From Kitasatospora atroaurantiaca (GTDB lineage Bacteria; Actinomycetota; Actinomycetes; Streptomycetales; Streptomycetaceae): a DNA stretch of 64,000 nucleotides. The DNA is taken from positions 1,240,001 to 1,304,000 of the forward strand of contig NZ_VIVR01000001.1 in NCBI RefSeq assembly GCF_007828955.1, written 5' to 3'. Made by a program: the position numbers and the translations under genes. Shown piece by piece: positions 37,101 through 46,329 of the stretch (the first letter of the stretch is position 1; each line of letters opens with the position of its first letter). Below the pieces are notes generated by a model, which was not told where the DNA came from, did not search any database, and was given only the letters and a program-made list of their open reading frames with translations.

Positions 37101-40100
37101 GGATCTCGATATCCCCGATACGCAGGTCAGGATCAGCCGCAACGGCCTCCAGGACACGTAGGTAGCGGTCGGCCATGGCTTCGACGGTGGTCCTGTCGAA
37201 GAGGTCCGTCGCGTATTCGACGGTCCCCTCGATGGCCTGCGGGTGGTCACCCGCCCCGCGCCGCTCCTCGAACGAGAAGCTCAGGTCGAACTTCGCCGAG
37301 GATGATCCGATGGCTTGGGTGGTGGTGGTGAGGTTTTGGAGGTCCCACTGGGGTGGGGTGTTGTTCTGGAAGGCGAGCAGGATCTGGAACAGCGGGTGGT
37401 GAGCGGTGCTGCGCGGTGGGTTGAGTGCGGTCACCAGCTGGTCGAACGGAAGGTCGCCGTGGGTGTAGGCGTGGAGGTTGGTCTCCCTCGTACGTTCCAG
37501 CAGCGCGCGGAATGCGGGATTGCCACCGGTGTCATTGCGCAGGACAAGCGTGTTCACGAAGAAACCGACGTGGTCGTCGAGTTGGGAGTCGCCGCGTCCT
37601 GCGGTGGGAGTCCCGATCGGAATGTCCGTCCCCGCACCGTGACGCGTCAGCAGCGTTGCCAGAGCAGCCTGCAGGACCATGAACACTGTCGCGTTGCACG
37701 CCTGTGCCAGCACTGCGAGCCGACCGGTCAGCTCGGGTGAGAGCCGGATCGGTACCGATCCGCCGCGATGGGTGGGCACGGCGGGGCGCGGGCGGTCGGC
37801 CGGCAGGTCGAGCGTTGTCGGCAACTCCGCCAACTGCCCCGTCCAATAGTCGAGCTGCCGGACACGGACCGCGGACGGACTCTCATCCAAACCCAGCAGT
37901 CGTTGCTGCCACAGCGCGTAATCGGTGTACTGGACCGGCAGCGGCTCCCACTGCGGCACCCCGCCACCACACCGGGCGTTGTACGCAGCCGAAAGGTCCC
38001 GCGACAACGGGGTATTTGACCAGCCGTCAGTCGCGACATGGTGGATGACCAGCACAAGCGTGTGCTCCTCGGGGCTCTCCCGAAACAGCACTGCCCGCAA
38101 CGGCAGATCCCCCGCAAGGTCGAACGGGGCCCGTGCCGTCTCATCGACCAACGCCGCGAGGCCGCCGGACCCCACATCCACCGCCGGCAACGCGATACGT
38201 GCTTCCTCGACCGGCACTACCCGCTGATAAGGACGCCCGTCCACCTCGTAGAACACGGTCCGCAACGGCTGATGACGTCCCATCACATCATTGACCGCAT
38301 CCTCGAGCGCCCGCTCGTCCAACGGCCCCGCCAACCTCAGTACCTCGGGCTGGTTATAGGTCGCGTTCGGCCCCTCCAGCCGATTCAGGAACCACAGCCG
38401 CTGCTGCGCCGGCGACAACGGAACCGGTCCCGAGATCTCCACCGGCTCCAGCACCGGGCGGTCATCGGCACCAGAGCCCAGGCACCCGGCCAACCCGGCC
38501 GGGGTGGAGCACTGGAACACCGCACCGACCCCCACCGAGACCCCGAGCACCTCCCGCACCCGGCTCACCAGACGCGTGGCCAGCAGCGAATGCCCGCCCA
38601 GCACGAAGAAATCGTCATCAACCCCCACACCCGGCAGCCCCAGAACCTCCGCGAACAACCGGCACAGCACCTCCTCCTGCGGCGTCCGCGGACCACGACC
38701 CACACCCGCCGACACCCCCGGCACCGGAAGCGCCCCGCGATCCAGCTTCCCGTTCGGCGTCAACGGGAACGCATCCACCACCACAAACACCGAAGGCACC
38801 ATGAAACCGGCAAGCCGCTGCACCGCGATCGACCGCAACGCCTCAACCGTGACCGTCCGGCCAGGCACAGCCAGCACATAGGCAGCGATCCGATGATCAC
38901 CAGGCTGATCCTCCCGAACGACCACCACGGCGCGCTCAACATCGGGGTGACCGGCCAGGACCGCTTCGATCTCACCGAGCTCGATCCGGAAACCCCGCAC
39001 CTTGACCTGATGGTCGGTGCGGCCCAGATACTCCAGCTCACCACCGTCGTTCCACCGCACCAGGTCACCGGTCCGATACATCCGCGACCCAACAGCACCA
39101 TACGGATCAGCAACAAACCGCTCCGCTGTCAGCGCCGGACGCCCCAGATACCCGCGCGCCAGACCCGCCCCAGCGATGTACAACTCACCCGCCACCCCAA
39201 CCGGAACAGGCCGCAAACCACCATCCAGAACATATGCGCGAGTGCGTGCGATGGGGCGCCCGATGGCCGGGGTGCCGACCACCTCGGTGAGCTGCTTGAC
39301 AGTTGACCAGATGGTGGTTTCGGTCGGGCCGTAAAGGTTCAGAACGGCGCCGGACGTCTTCGTCATCCTTGTAGCCAGAGGAACCGACAGGGCCTCCCCA
39401 CCCACGAGAATGCGCATGCCGCTCATCACCTGCTGCTGCTCAGCCAGCAGCGGCTGCCAGAACGAAGGCGTGCCCTGCAGCACCGTCACGGCGAACCGGC
39501 TGCAGAGCGAGGCGATGACGGCCGGGTCGCGTACGTCGTCCTTTCCTGCGACAACTACGCCTGCCCCGGAGACCAGCGGGAGATAAATCTCCAGCGCCGC
39601 GATGTCGAAGGAGACGGTGGTGACGGCCAAAAGACGGTCATCCGAGGTGAGAGGTATCTCCTGCTGCATGGCGGACAGGAAAGCAGCGACTGCGCCGTGA
39701 GGGACGACCACGCCCTTGGGCCGGCCGGTGGAGCCTGAGGTGTAGATGACGTAGGCGGGATGCCGCGGGTCCCGTGCCCGGTCGGGGTCGGTGGCCGGGA
39801 AGCCGCTGAGGTCCAGCGTGTCGAGGAACACTGACGGCACGCCAGTGACGGGGAGACGACCGCTCGTCGCCGTATCGGTGAGCACACAGGCCGGCGCGGC
39901 GTCGTCGAGCATGTACGCCAGCCGCTCGGCCGGGTAGTCCGGATCCAGCGGCAGATAGGCGCCGCCCGCCTTGAGCACCGCCAAGAGCGCCACGACCAGG
40001 TCGACGGAACGAGGCAGAGCAATAGCCACGAACCGCTCCGGACCGATGCCCGCAGCGATGAGGCGGTGAGCCAACCGGTTCACACGGACGTTCAACTCCG

Positions 40101-40215
40101 CATAGGACAACGACTCCTGACCGTCGGCCACCGCTAAGGCGTCGGGCGTGCGGGCCACTTGGGCTTCGAACAACTCCGGCAGAAGGAGTCGCGACTGCTT
40201 GCCTGTCGAAGCCAT
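28123..40215 (-). CDS. Four-module nonribosomal peptide synthetase, A-T-C-A-T-C-A-T-C-A-T-TE
   Basis: A 4030-residue NRPS, start ATG 40215 after GAGGAG. By rough residues: A1 10-500, T1 Ser near 542; C2 605-967 (HHVATDG near 725); A2 1055-1570, T2 near 1615; C3 1670-2045; A3 2140-2630, T3 near 2671; C4 2730-3100; A4 3190-3675, T4 near 3722; TE 3770-4030 with GWSFGG, MFDSYP and CGHHDMI. There is no C domain at the start, no epimerase and no methyltransferase. Codes read by eye: A1 and A4 DILQLGLIWK (Gly), A2 DFQFLGVAMK (close to the pipecolate code DFQLLGVAVK as I recall it), A3 DVWHFSLVDK (Ser). The product may be an N-capped Gly-Pip-Ser-Gly, released as acid or ring. Modules share near-identical DNA blocks, so assembly here deserves checking. 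Confidence 0.95.
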   Translation of the reverse strand: MASTGKQSRLLLPELFEAQVARTPDALAVADGQESLSYAELNVRVNRLAHRLIAAGIGPERFVAIALPRSVDLVVALLAVLKAGGAYLPLDPDYPAERLAYMLDDAAPACVLTDTATSGRLPVTGVPSVFLDTLDLSGFPATDPDRARDPRHPAYVIYTSGSTGRPKGVVVPHGAVAAFLSAMQQEIPLTSDDRLLAVTTVSFDIAALEIYLPLVSGAGVVVAGKDDVRDPAVIASLCSRFAVTVLQGTPSFWQPLLAEQQQVMSGMRILVGGEALSVPLATRMTKTSGAVLNLYGPTETTIWSTVKQLTEVVGTPAIGRPIARTRAYVLDGGLRPVPVGVAGELYIAGAGLARGYLGRPALTAERFVADPYGAVGSRMYRTGDLVRWNDGGELEYLGRTDHQVKVRGFRIELGEIEAVLAGHPDVERAVVVVREDQPGDHRIAAYVLAVPGRTVTVEALRSIAVQRLAGFMVPSVFVVVDAFPLTPNGKLDRGALPVPGVSAGVGRGPRTPQEEVLCRLFAEVLGLPGVGVDDDFFVLGGHSLLATRLVSRVREVLGVSVGVGAVFQCSTPAGLAGCLGSGADDRPVLEPVEISGPVPLSPAQQRLWFLNRLEGPNATYNQPEVLRLAGPLDERALEDAVNDVMGRHQPLRTVFYEVDGRPYQRVVPVEEARIALPAVDVGSGGLAALVDETARAPFDLAGDLPLRAVLFRESPEEHTLVLVIHHVATDGWSNTPLSRDLSAAYNARCGGGVPQWEPLPVQYTDYALWQQRLLGLDESPSAVRVRQLDYWTGQLAELPTTLDLPADRPRPAVPTHRGGSVPIRLSPELTGRLAVLAQACNATVFMVLQAALATLLTRHGAGTDIPIGTPTAGRGDSQLDDHVGFFVNTLVLRNDTGGNPAFRALLERTRETNLHAYTHGDLPFDQLVTALNPPRSTAHHPLFQILLAFQNNTPPQWDLQNLTTTTQAIGSSSAKFDLSFSFEERRGAGDHPQAIEGTVEYATDLFDRTTVEAMADRYLRVLEAVAADPDLRIGDIEILAPQERQRILVDWNDTTRDVPKLCFPEFFEAQVARTPDALAVADGQESLSYAELNARANRLAHRLIAAGIGPERLVAVALPRSVDLVVALLAVLKAGGAYLPIDLTYPDDRIGYMLNDAAPTVVLATEEFSSRWPERAFNCLVFDDAELVADLTAASSENPIDADRTSYVSQLTAAYVIYTSGSTGRPKAVVMPTAGLMNLLVQHSVTYPGGPGVRTAQFTAIGFDFSMQEILATLVMGKALVIPSDEVRRSSEDLAIWLEQQRINELFAPNLAIDALAESAHELDLQLPDLTDLLQGGEALVLSDRLRRFLQRRSGRRIHNVYGPAETHAMTLHTMAGEMDHWPPTAPLGKPFGNARGYVLDGGLRPVPVGVAGELYIAGAGLARGYLGRPALTAERFVADPYGAVGSRMYRTGDLVRWNDGGELEYLGRTDHQVKVRGFRIELGEIEAVLTDQPNVAQAHVTAQALQEGDGTDKRLVAYVVPVSGGVISSAELRSRLSRVLPGFMVPSVFVVVDAFPLTPNGKLDRGALPVPGVSAGVGRGPRTPQEEVLCRLFAEVLGLPGVGVDDDFFVLGGHSLLATRLVSRVREVLGVSVGVGAVFQCSTPAGLAGCLGSGADDRPVLEPVEISGPVPLSPAQQRLWFLNRLEGPNATYNQPEVLRLAGPLDERALEDAVNDVMGRHQPLRTVFYEVDGRPYQRVVPVEEARIALPAVDVGSGGLAALVDETARAPFDLAGDLPLRAVLFRESPEEHTLVLVIHHVATDGWSNTPLSRDLSAAYNARCGGGVPQWEPLPVQYTDYALWQQRLLGLDESPSAVRVRQLDYWTGQLAELPTTLDLPADRPRPAVPTHRGGSVPIRLSPELTGRLAVLAQACNATVFMVLQAALATLLTRHGAGTDIPIGTPTAGRGDSQLDDHVGFFVNTLVLRNDTGGNPAFRALLERTRETNLHAYTHGDLPFDQLVTALNPPRSTAHHPLFQILLAFQNNTPPQWDLQNLTTTTQAISTGIERFDLSFYFDDPSTSTSDDRSLGGYLSYARDLFSQTTVLRIVNHFERVLEAVAADPDLRIGDIEILAPQERQRILVDWNDTSRDMVPGTLDGPFEIQAARTPDATAVVFRGQSLSYAELNVRVNRLAHRLIADGIGAERFVAIALPRSVDLVVALLAVLKAGGAYLPLDPDYPAERLAYMLDDAAPACVLTDTATSGRLPVTGVPSVLLDTLDLSGYPATDPDRARDPRHPAYVIYTSGSTGRPKGVVIPHSAIDNRLRWMQAEYGLAPHDRVLQKTPSSFDVSVWEFFWPLREGAALVVAEPGGHRDSAYLARTIREERVTVCHFVPSLLLVFLAEPDAANCGGLRRVFCSGEALPREAVHEFHRTLPDVPLHNLYGPTEAAVDVTRHTCVAGGTGPVPIGKPAWNTRVYVLDTTLRPCPPGIPGELYLAGVQLATNYHAQPALTASRFVADPYGAVGSRMYRTGDLVRWNDGGELEYLGRTDHQVKVRGFRIELGEIEAVLAGHPDVERAVVVVREDQPGDHRIAAYVLAVPGRTVTVEALRSIAVQRLAGFMVPSVFVVVDAFPLTPNGKLDRGALPVPGVSAGVGRGPRTPQEEVLCRLFAEVLGLPGVGVDDDFFVLGGHSLLATRLVSRVREVLGVSVGVGAVFQCSTPAGLAGCLGSGADDRPVLEPVEISGPVPLSPAQQRLWFLNRLEGPNATYNQPEVLRLAGPLDERALEDAVNDVMGRHQPLRTVFYEVDGRPYQRVVPVEEARIALPAVDVGSGGLAALVDETARAPFDLAGDLPLRAVLFRESPEEHTLVLVIHHVATDGWSNTPLSRDLSAAYNARCGGGVPQWEPLPVQYTDYALWQQRLLGLDESPSAVRVRQLDYWTGQLAELPTTLDLPADRPRPAVPTHRGGSVPIRLSPELTGRLAVLAQACNATVFMVLQAALATLLTRHGAGTDIPIGTPTAGRGDSQLDDHVGFFVNTLVLRNDTGGNPAFRALLERTRETNLHAYTHGDLPFDQLVTALNPPRSTAHHPLFQILLAFQNNTPPQWDLQNLTTTTQAISTGIERFDLSFSFEERRGAGDHPQAIEGTVEYATDLFDRTTVEAMADRYLRVLEAVAADPDLRIGDIEILAPQERQQILVDWNDTTQDVPKLCFPELFEAQAVGTPDALAVADGQESLSYAELNVRVNRLAHRLIAAGIGPERFVAIALPRSVDLVVALLAVLKAGGAYLPLDPDYPAERLAYMLDDAAPACVLTDTATSGRLPVTGVPSVFLDTLDLSGFPATDPDRARDPRHPAYVIYTSGSTGRPKGVVVPHGAVAAFLSAMQQEIPLTSDDRLLAVTTVSFDIAALEIYLPLVSGAGVVVAGKDDVRDPAVIASLCSRFAVTVLQGTPSFWQPLLAEQQQVMSGMRILVGGEALSVPLATRMTKTSGAVLNLYGPTETTIWSTVKQLTEVVGTPAIGRPIARTRAYVLDGGLRPVPVGVAGELYIAGAGLARGYLGRPALTAERFVADPYGAVGSRMYRTGDLVRWNDGGELEYLGRTDHQVKVRGFRIELGEIEAVLAGHPDVERAVVVVREDQPGDHRIAAYVLAVPGRTVTVEALRSIAVQRLAGFMVPSVFVVVDAFPLTPNGKLDRGALPAPGYDLTSSGRAPRSRQEKVLCRLFAEVLGLPNVTIDDNFFNLGGHSLLGMLLLSRIRTELGADLSPKALFASPDVVGLARKVSAAMETDDAYPILLGLRTAGSRPPLFVVHPAGGFGWAYSRLLAHIPDEYPVYALQARGLDGRRVLPATIEEMARDYLTEVKRIQPLGPYHLLGWSFGGHVAHSMATQLQENGADVQSLVMFDSYPNSTVGGQIVSDEDGLVLLAIENLAGEIPQQPHRLARADLIRMVREGFHPLADATDQQVEDALDVGVNNLEILQEFSPETFVGDLLLFVAQREQGAYATIGNTWSSFITGRVESVLLDCGHHDMISTAATEIGKYLSVYLDSRASE
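29219..30611 (-). repeat. Long direct repeat: A4 copy of the A1 adenylation domain
   Basis: Bases 29219-30611 match 38759-40151 (offset 9540). The only difference I found is G/A at 29551 versus 39091. The repeat covers nearly the whole A domain, including the specificity pocket, which is why A1 and A4 give the same Gly code. Confidence 0.85.
30896..32727 (-). repeat. Long direct repeat: C4-T3-A3 C-terminal block
   Basis: Bases 30896-32421 match 34064-35589 (offset 3168) with one mismatch seen (near 35326). Bases 30922-32727 match 37309-39114 (offset 6387) with none seen. The block spans the condensation domain, carrier domain and A-domain tail, the last 300 bp being shared only with module 1. 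Confidence 0.85.
34064..35589 (-). repeat. Long direct repeat: C3-T2-A2 C-terminal block
   Basis: Second copy of the 1.5-kb block. It ends exactly at the A-domain tail (35589), where A2 carries its own sequence to about 35750 before the shared sequence resumes. Confidence 0.85.
37309..39114 (-). repeat. Long direct repeat: C2-T1-A1 C-terminal block
   Basis: Third copy, 1.8 kb shared with the 30922-32727 copy. It diverges from the others below 37309, where the end of C2 reads a different linker. Confidence 0.85.
38759..40151 (-). repeat. Long direct repeat: A1 copy of the A4 adenylation domain
   Basis: Partner of 29219-30611. Divergence begins abruptly at both ends: a C/T difference at 38758 on one side, and sequence specific to the N-terminal linker after 40151. 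Confidence 0.85.
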
Positions 40216-40315
40216 GGAACTCCTCGTGTTCTGCGCTGCGTTGGCCCGGCTACGACGGTGCGCTCCCCCTGCCACAGGGCCTTAACGTGGGTATGAATGC
40301 CTGGTCGCGAGTGGG

Positions 40316-41662
40316 TTACGGCTGTTCCAGAAGATTTGAACAGCGTGCCAGGATGTCGCCCAGTTTTCCCTCCGCACCACCGGCGAGGCGGTGCAGCTCC
40401 TCGTCGTACCAGGTCAGCATGGAGTGGAGCTTGGGTTCTGGGATCAATTTTGTGTCACTTCTGATAATGATGGGCATATCAGGCGCACTGTGTACCTTGA
40501 TATTGAGGCGCGGGCCGATCTGGCGGTAATTGGATGTCCGCTCGATTCGGCCGGGAATAAACGGGCCGGCCAGGTCCGCCGACACGGGATTAACGTCATA
40601 CGCAGTGAAGTTGAAGAAATGGTCGAAATCAAGTTCTCTGCCGCGCTGCTGCCGAACCAGGTCCGTGATCTCGTCGAAGTCGTAAGAGCCATGCCGGTAA
40701 GCTGTAAGGCCGGCCCACTGGACGCGTGCCGCAAACTCTGCGAATGACAGATCTGCCGGACCGGTTTCCAAGACGAGAGGCACGAATTGGTTCATAGAAC
40801 TCACCACGCCACGCCACTGGCGGTCGAAGCGGTTGCTCGACTGCAGGGTCAGCACGACTTGCGTTTCGCTGGTCGCGGTAGATATCGCCAGGGCGGAGAG
40901 GGCCAGAAGTACGCTCTGCGGCGATACCTTTACCCGCCCGGCAGTGATCCCCAGCGCGACGCGAGCGCCTGGGGAGTGGAGGGCGGCCTCGACCCGACCT
41001 GGAACGTCCTCCGCAGGCGGCTCGAATGGGAACGTTGTGGCCGGCAGAGCATCCAGCATCCCCTGCCAGTAACCAGTGACTGCCTTCCGTTTCCGACGCC
41101 AGCCGTCAGAGCGCTGGGCTAGGGCGAGGGCGGTAGGTTGCGGTGGCTGGTCGGCCAGCCAGTGCACGCCTTCCGAATTGTCCGCCCCCAACATGGCCGA
41201 CAGCTCAGCGCGGAGCCTGCGGAACCCGAACCCATCGGCAACGATGTGATCGAGAACTATGAGCACGTGAGTCGGCTTGCCTCGATCCGTCAGTACAGCG
41301 AAGCGGAAGCCGAACTCGGATTCCCAGTCGAAGCGTCTGGCTGCCAGCTGCCAGGCGATCTCCAGGGCTTCCGCAGATGTGGCACCGGGCTTCTCGATGG
41401 ACTGCACGTGCACCCTGCGGTGCGGTCGCACGACCTGCCGGGGGCCGGAAGCTGTATCCACAAAGTTGGTGCGCAGCGACTCGTGACGCTCGCTCAGCCT
41501 GTTAACGGCTTCTTCCACCTTGTCGAAGCTGCTGAGAGGGGGAGTCGGCAGGGCGGCAACGATGTACGTTTCCGACCAGCGGTCCAGCGGATACGTCTGC
41601 AACACCCGCCACACCGACAGCTGGCCGAAGGTCAGGGGGGCCATCGAGTCATCAGTCGTCAT
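40316..41662 (-). CDS. Discrete condensation-domain protein
   Basis: A 448-residue stand-alone C domain. The catalytic region is VLDHIVADGFGF, so the second His (H139) and the DG pair are kept while the first His of HHxxxDG is Asp. TFGQLSVWRVL at residues 11-21 matches core C1. It shares little sequence with the three C domains inside the NRPS. Since the NRPS starts with A-T and no C, this protein probably joins a starter acyl group to Gly on module 1. ATG 41662 with GAGGAG upstream. Confidence 0.85.
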   Translation of the reverse strand: MTTDDSMAPLTFGQLSVWRVLQTYPLDRWSETYIVAALPTPPLSSFDKVEEAVNRLSERHESLRTNFVDTASGPRQVVRPHRRVHVQSIEKPGATSAEALEIAWQLAARRFDWESEFGFRFAVLTDRGKPTHVLIVLDHIVADGFGFRRLRAELSAMLGADNSEGVHWLADQPPQPTALALAQRSDGWRRKRKAVTGYWQGMLDALPATTFPFEPPAEDVPGRVEAALHSPGARVALGITAGRVKVSPQSVLLALSALAISTATSETQVVLTLQSSNRFDRQWRGVVSSMNQFVPLVLETGPADLSFAEFAARVQWAGLTAYRHGSYDFDEITDLVRQQRGRELDFDHFFNFTAYDVNPVSADLAGPFIPGRIERTSNYRQIGPRLNIKVHSAPDMPIIIRSDTKLIPEPKLHSMLTWYDEELHRLAGGAEGKLGDILARCSNLLEQP

Positions 41663-41780
41663 GTGTTACCACTCCTCGTAAGCCTGACAGCCGGACGCAG
41701 CGAAGTCCGCCCGTGCTGATCACAGACATGGCAGTACCGCCTAACGCGGCGGAGCCATCGCCCCGCCGAGTATGGGAGTC

Positions 41781-42029
41781 CTATACGACCGAATCCTTGA
41801 GGAGGTCCGAGATAACCGCCCGGAGCGCGCCTGCCGTCTCAAAGGTTTCGGAGACGAGCAGGTTGTCCGGAATCGAGAGGTTAAAACCGTCCTCCAGGTC
41901 CATTACCAGACTCACCGTGGCGAGCGAGTCGAGCCCCAGATCAGCCAGCAGCGCGTCCTCCGGGACAACTCCGCCGCTCAGCGGCAGATGCTGCCCGAGA
42001 ATCTCATCGAAGTCACGCGACCACGTCAT
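41781..42029 (-). CDS. Discrete acyl/peptidyl carrier protein
   Basis: An 82-residue carrier protein with the phosphopantetheine Ser at S35 in LADLGLDSLATVSLVMDLED, a LGxDS motif closer to PKS/fatty-acid ACPs than to the NRPS FFxLGGHS type. It should carry a starter acid or a modified amino acid as a thioester. It lies between the discrete C domain and the acyl-CoA dehydrogenase-like gene, so it is a likely shared substrate of both. The loading enzyme may be the stand-alone A domain at 53207. Confidence 0.9.
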   Translation of the reverse strand: MTWSRDFDEILGQHLPLSGGVVPEDALLADLGLDSLATVSLVMDLEDGFNLSIPDNLLVSETFETAGALRAVISDLLKDSVV

Positions 42030-42047
42030 AGCAGCTTTCCGTCCTCA

Positions 42048-43259
42048 TTAGATATCGGTTTCACTCGACGCAATCAGGCTCTCGGGCAGAAGCGTCACCG
42101 TGCGGTCGAGCAGCGTCAGGGCCCCGTTCATCGTCAGTAGTCGGTCGTTGCTGTAGTTCAAGCTCGCCGAGCGCAGATCCCGAAAGTTCCGCTCGATCTG
42201 GATCACCGAGTCCTTTTTGTAGCCGGAGAAAAGCCCGGCAACCTCCAGCAGTCGGTCGACAGCGCGAAACGTCATCTCCGACGCGACGACTTTAAGGTTA
42301 TTGAGATGGATCTGCGTGGATGTACTACTCAGTGATGTCTTGTCCCGTCGACGCACCAGGACCTCATCGCGGACGACACCGAGATACGCTGCGACCAGCT
42401 CGATGTCAATCCTGGCGCGCGCGATTCGCTCCGCCATCAGTTCCGAGTGACGGGCCTTGCCGCGAGATCTCACCAAGGTCAGCACATTGGAGAGCGCACC
42501 CCGTGCTGTGCCGAGCCATATCGCAGACCAGGCGAGGTGCCCGGCGGGAATCATGCTTTCTATCGCGACCCGCTTGAACTCGCCAGGCTCACCGATAACT
42601 TGGTGAGCCGGCACCGAGCCCCCCAGACGCATACCCTGGCTCTCGGTCCCCCGCATCCCTAACGTGTCCCAGGTACCAAAAGACTCCAGGCTCAGCTGCT
42701 GCCGGTCGGCATAGAACAGGGTGACACGGTGGTCGGCCGCGTCGGGCGACTCACGCATGGTCACGAGAAAGCCCTCCGCATGAGCTCCGCCGGTGACGAT
42801 AGGCGTTTCGCGCTCGAATCGCAGGTTTTCGGCATCCCCCTCGACCGCGGCCCGTCCGCTGAGCAGATGGCCGCCCTTACCGGGTTCGCTCGTTATGGAG
42901 GCAAGGTAGACCTCACCCGACGCCACTCGTGGCAGCAGCTCATCACGCAAATGCTGCGAACCGAACTGCACGATGCAGTCGATCTGCTGGCAGTGCATCG
43001 CCCAGATCATCGCCGTCGAGGAACAGGCTGACGCCAGCATGCCGGCCAAGGCGATCAGGTCACCGAGGTCCCCTCCGCTCCCGCCGTACTCCTGGGGTAC
43101 AAGCAGGCCCATCAGGCCATTGGCTCGCAGCAGCTGAACGGCCTCGTCCGGAAAACGAGCCGAGCTGTCCGTAGCGGCAGCCTGGGCCCTGAGCACCGGC
43201 AGAACTGATCGAGCTTCCCGGTAGGCAGCCGCTATCGCATCGCTTTGAATTTCCGTCAC
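42048..43259 (-). CDS. Acyl-CoA dehydrogenase-family flavoprotein
   Basis: A 403-residue protein of the ACAD fold: LRANGLMGLLVPQEYGGSGG near residue 50, ASACSSTAMIWAMH, a middle beta domain (LASITSEPGKGG; TWDTLGMRGTESQGM) and a C-terminal helical domain without an obvious catalytic Glu. ACAD-like enzymes in NRPS/PKS clusters desaturate or hydroxylate acyl chains bound to carrier proteins. Its neighbour 18 bp away is a carrier protein, so the substrate may be carrier-bound. GTG start at 43259 with a poor ribosome site. First gene of the minus-strand operon. Confidence 0.88.
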   Translation of the reverse strand: MTEIQSDAIAAAYREARSVLPVLRAQAAATDSSARFPDEAVQLLRANGLMGLLVPQEYGGSGGDLGDLIALAGMLASACSSTAMIWAMHCQQIDCIVQFGSQHLRDELLPRVASGEVYLASITSEPGKGGHLLSGRAAVEGDAENLRFERETPIVTGGAHAEGFLVTMRESPDAADHRVTLFYADRQQLSLESFGTWDTLGMRGTESQGMRLGGSVPAHQVIGEPGEFKRVAIESMIPAGHLAWSAIWLGTARGALSNVLTLVRSRGKARHSELMAERIARARIDIELVAAYLGVVRDEVLVRRRDKTSLSSTSTQIHLNNLKVVASEMTFRAVDRLLEVAGLFSGYKKDSVIQIERNFRDLRSASLNYSNDRLLTMNGALTLLDRTVTLLPESLIASSETDI

Positions 43260-44296
43260 CCCCGTTGACTAAATTCCATGGAACAAGTGTGGCTGAGCCT
43301 CGGTTACAGCTGCTGCTCCTGCTCTCGTCCCCGAACTACTGGAACCGTCGTCCTCACGTGGATTACCTGCCCGGACGTGAAGTTCACTCGGTGCCCCTCG
43401 AACTACCCAAGGTCAAAAGAGTGTGCCGTCGGCCGCCAGCAGACCTCGGACCGCACCCCGCCAGCTGACGCTCCTGAGTGTTGGCTGAGGCAGTGACAAC
43501 CTCCATCACGCCATCCAATGACAGACCTTGACTGTATGTCAACTATTTTCTGGTGAGTCCGCACAGGCGTGTGAGCGGCAACTAGGGGCGCTCCACGCGC
43601 AATCCGATTGGCCGGCACCGAGACCGCGTTTGAGATCTCACTTGATCATGATCCAGCCGTGCAAGCCGCAGACTCAACCAGCTTCCTGATCAGTGGTTTT
43701 ACCCTGCGGCCCGTCCGGCCAGCCAGGGCTGAACTCCCTGGTCGGGCAGACCTCAAACGTGATCTGAGGGATGGCACGTCCGCCGCCCCTGGATAGAACT
43801 CCCCTCCGGTCGCAACCAGCACTCCAAGCGCCTCTACATTGCCCCAAACCCCCCAATAGGCGACATATTCGGCTCAAGCGATCTTCCATCTAGCCCTGGG
43901 GTGAGCTGGACCGATGAGTGACGGTTTGGATTTGATTGTCCGATTCTCATCGGTCCTGCAACGGCCTTGCAGGCAAGCGAATCGTGTGCCTAAGATCGCA
44001 TGCATGCTGCCGGAGAGGCGAATTGGGGCATCTGATAGGGGTCAGAAACCGAGCCTCTCGTCGTGACGGCCAGCATTCGACTGACGCGGAGAGGCGGAGC
44101 CCCATTCGCTTCCCCTGAACCTGTGATCCGCTAATAGCCCTTGCTACTAATTACTCTGATTATGCGTCGAGGTTCCTCGCGTCGCTTGACCCTCGTTCTT
44201 TCGCATCATCAATGTGATCATCGGCGCTCAGGGTGAACATGCAGCCGAATTTTCCGTCAGAGCTGCGGAGATTCAATTTCACGAGAGGGTGTAGTG
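43260..44296. other. 1-kb divergent intergenic region between the two biosynthetic operons
   Basis: No gene is convincing here. GC content and codon pattern drop, and stop codons occur in all frames except short pieces. It must hold promoters for both the NRPS operon (leftward) and the radical SAM operon (rightward). A small hairpin (CCAGGG/CCCTGG) lies at 43723-43741. A TTGACC at 44186-44191 could be a -35, but the spaced -10 (TCAATG) is weak. No regulator gene is encoded. Confidence 0.6.
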
Positions 44297-45613
44297 ATGC
44301 CTGAGTCGCTATTCAAGCAGGGGGCCTCCGCTTCGGCTCCGAATAGTTCTTCGATGCTCGACGAATGCCGCGACGAGCTCATCGCCTCGTTATCGAAGTA
44401 CTCCGAGCATGGGCCGGTGACCGGTTCCACTTGCTACGTATGGCCGTCCTCGGAGTGCCCGGTCGGCTGTGGGCACTGCAACTATGCGGCCCCAATGTCC
44501 CTAAACCGGTTGACCAGATACAGCGTTGCCCGGGATCCGGGGCCTGTGCTCCGACTTATGAACGGCATGGGTCTCTGGAAGGCGGTGCTGTCCGGCGGCG
44601 GGGAGCCGATGGTCGAGCCCGAATTCTGCGAGAGGTTCGTCAACGAGATCGACTCGCCGAATCTCGAAGAGATCGAGCTCATCACCAGCGCGCACTTTGC
44701 GGCGGACGAAGACGAGACACGTCGGCGTGTGCGCAGCCTGGTCGACGCATGGCGTACTCGTCCCTCGAATCTGGCGCAGGCCAACTTTACTATCCGCATC
44801 AGCCTGGACTGGTTCCACGCTCAGCGCATCGGCGTCGAGCCTGCCGCACGAGTCATCCGGCTGCTGGGAGAGGAGGGCCTTCAGGATGTGGGCTGCTATG
44901 TCCGATCGGTTCTGCTCGACGGCGACACGACGACTGAGAAGCTCGCCAAGTCTCTAGGCGGGCAGCTCACAGAGATGGACGACTATCAGCGGAAGATCCT
45001 CCTCCCGGATGGTCGCACCATTCTTGTGTACTTCAAGAACCTGATCGTCGAAGGCCGAATGAACCAGCGCAAGCTCTCTCGCTTGCCGATCAGCCTGCCC
45101 GAGCAGTCTCGGGCCGACGTGTTCGGAAAGCGGTTCGAGAGCAGCCAGGGAAAGAATGTCCCGGCGCGAACCTACAACGGTCCGCAGGTCCGTCACCTTG
45201 AGGGGCTCGCATGCCTGATTGAGGACGACGGCAAGGTTCGAATTCTGGAGGGGAACGACCCTCACCGAAGCCCCAACGTCCGTCAGACGGACGGCTGGTC
45301 AGAGGCGATCGAGTACCTCTACGCGGATCCGATCACCGTCTATCTTGTCGACAATGGCCCGCAGGACCTGGCGAAGCTGATGGCTGACGCGTTCCCCGAC
45401 TCGGTCCGAATGGCCGCCGACACCAACCAGCTCTACCACCTGACCGAGCTTCTGCTAGCGGATCCGGATCGCCGGCTGTACGCGACCCTGCGCACCCTGG
45501 AGCTGCACGTGGCTGAAGGACGGGTCACCGCTGACCAGCAAGTGGTTGATCGGGCCTGGGCGTTGTTCTCGGAGCACGCCAAGCGCGACACAGACGCAGC
45601 TGAGCGGGGCTGA
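44297..45613 (+). CDS. Radical SAM protein of unknown function
   Basis: A 438-residue protein. The cluster-binding CX3CX2C is C54/C58/C61 in SSECPVGCGHCNYA, and AVLSGGGEPMVEPEFCERF is the SAM-binding GGE motif. IRISLDWFHAQRIG and LLGEEGLQDVGCYVRSVLLD continue the partial TIM barrel. No clear SPASM Cys cluster follows. It abstracts hydrogen from, or adds to, an unknown substrate. ATG 44297 with AGAGGG 7-8 nt upstream; GTG 44294 is possible. First gene of an eight-gene operon whose members overlap or are closely spaced. I do not recognise the subfamily. Confidence 0.85.
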   Translation: MPESLFKQGASASAPNSSSMLDECRDELIASLSKYSEHGPVTGSTCYVWPSSECPVGCGHCNYAAPMSLNRLTRYSVARDPGPVLRLMNGMGLWKAVLSGGGEPMVEPEFCERFVNEIDSPNLEEIELITSAHFAADEDETRRRVRSLVDAWRTRPSNLAQANFTIRISLDWFHAQRIGVEPAARVIRLLGEEGLQDVGCYVRSVLLDGDTTTEKLAKSLGGQLTEMDDYQRKILLPDGRTILVYFKNLIVEGRMNQRKLSRLPISLPEQSRADVFGKRFESSQGKNVPARTYNGPQVRHLEGLACLIEDDGKVRILEGNDPHRSPNVRQTDGWSEAIEYLYADPITVYLVDNGPQDLAKLMADAFPDSVRMAADTNQLYHLTELLLADPDRRLYATLRTLELHVAEGRVTADQQVVDRAWALFSEHAKRDTDAAERG

Positions 45614-45614
45614 T

Positions 45615-46304
45615 GTGCCGGACGACACCCCTCCAAAGGTCGTACTGGTGACCGGTCCTCCTGGCGCCGGAAAGTCGACCGCGCTCCTCGCGCTCGACCG
45701 GCAAGACCCGGATCTGACCCGATTCGGAGTGCGGGACTACGGACTTCAGCTGGCCGCGACCGGTCATCCCCTCGGGCTCGAAATGCGCGAAACCCTCTTG
45801 CGTCAGGAGCTGTTGTCCAACGAGCTCGTGTTGCTGGAGTTCATGCACTTCCTCGACAACCTGCCGACAGGTGTTCAGGTCGTCGTAGTGGAAGGCTACC
45901 CACGAGACCTCCAGCAGTGCGAGGATCTGTTGCGCGCTGTGGCGGGCCGGGGGATTCATGTCACCGGCTTCGTTGTCGTGAACGTCCCAGACGACGTGGC
46001 ACGTGAGCGTGTTGCGAACCGCCAGCTCTGCACGACCTGCGGGGGGACGACCGACGATCCGACAGCGGCTTCCTGCCCGGACTGCGGAGGAGGCCTCATA
46101 AGGCGGCGGGATGACGACACGTCCAAATTCGAGTTGCGCTTGGCGGATTACCACGTCGTGAGCGGTAAGCTCCGCGCCTATTTTGCCGAACGGGAGCTGC
46201 TGCGCGAGGTCGACGGCACGCGGCCCTCTCACGAGGTCCGCGAGTCCCTCAGCCAAGTGCTGTCTGCCGAGCACGACACGGAACTGGCTGACGTCAACCG
46301 ATGA
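45615..46304 (+). CDS. Adenylate-kinase-like P-loop nucleotide kinase with zinc lid
   Basis: A 229-residue NMP-kinase fold. Walker A is VTGPPGAGKST (residues 12-22); the GFPR motif appears as VEGYPRDLQQCEDL; the lid has a four-Cys zinc site (CTTC ... CPDC); and RRRDDDTSKFELRLADY matches the late Arg motif of adenylate kinases. The NMP-binding SxGDxLR region is replaced by GVRDYGLQ, so the acceptor may differ from AMP. GTG start at 45615, one base after the radical SAM stop. In this operon it may phosphorylate a biosynthetic intermediate or recycle AMP from the adenylation enzyme. Confidence 0.82.
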   Translation: MPDDTPPKVVLVTGPPGAGKSTALLALDRQDPDLTRFGVRDYGLQLAATGHPLGLEMRETLLRQELLSNELVLLEFMHFLDNLPTGVQVVVVEGYPRDLQQCEDLLRAVAGRGIHVTGFVVVNVPDDVARERVANRQLCTTCGGTTDDPTAASCPDCGGGLIRRRDDDTSKFELRLADYHVVSGKLRAYFAERELLREVDGTRPSHEVRESLSQVLSAEHDTELADVNR

Positions 46305-46329
46305 TCTGGGTGATCTGGAGGACAGACCG

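Noticed and set aside
43403..43889. Short minus-strand frames in the divergent intergenic region
   Set aside because: No domain, start signal or codon bias; Cys/Arg-rich chance frames.
44186..44214. TTGACC with 17-nt spacing to TCAATG as a promoter for the radical SAM operon
   Set aside because: The -10 match is poor and the region is only moderately conserved in pattern; not enough to call.
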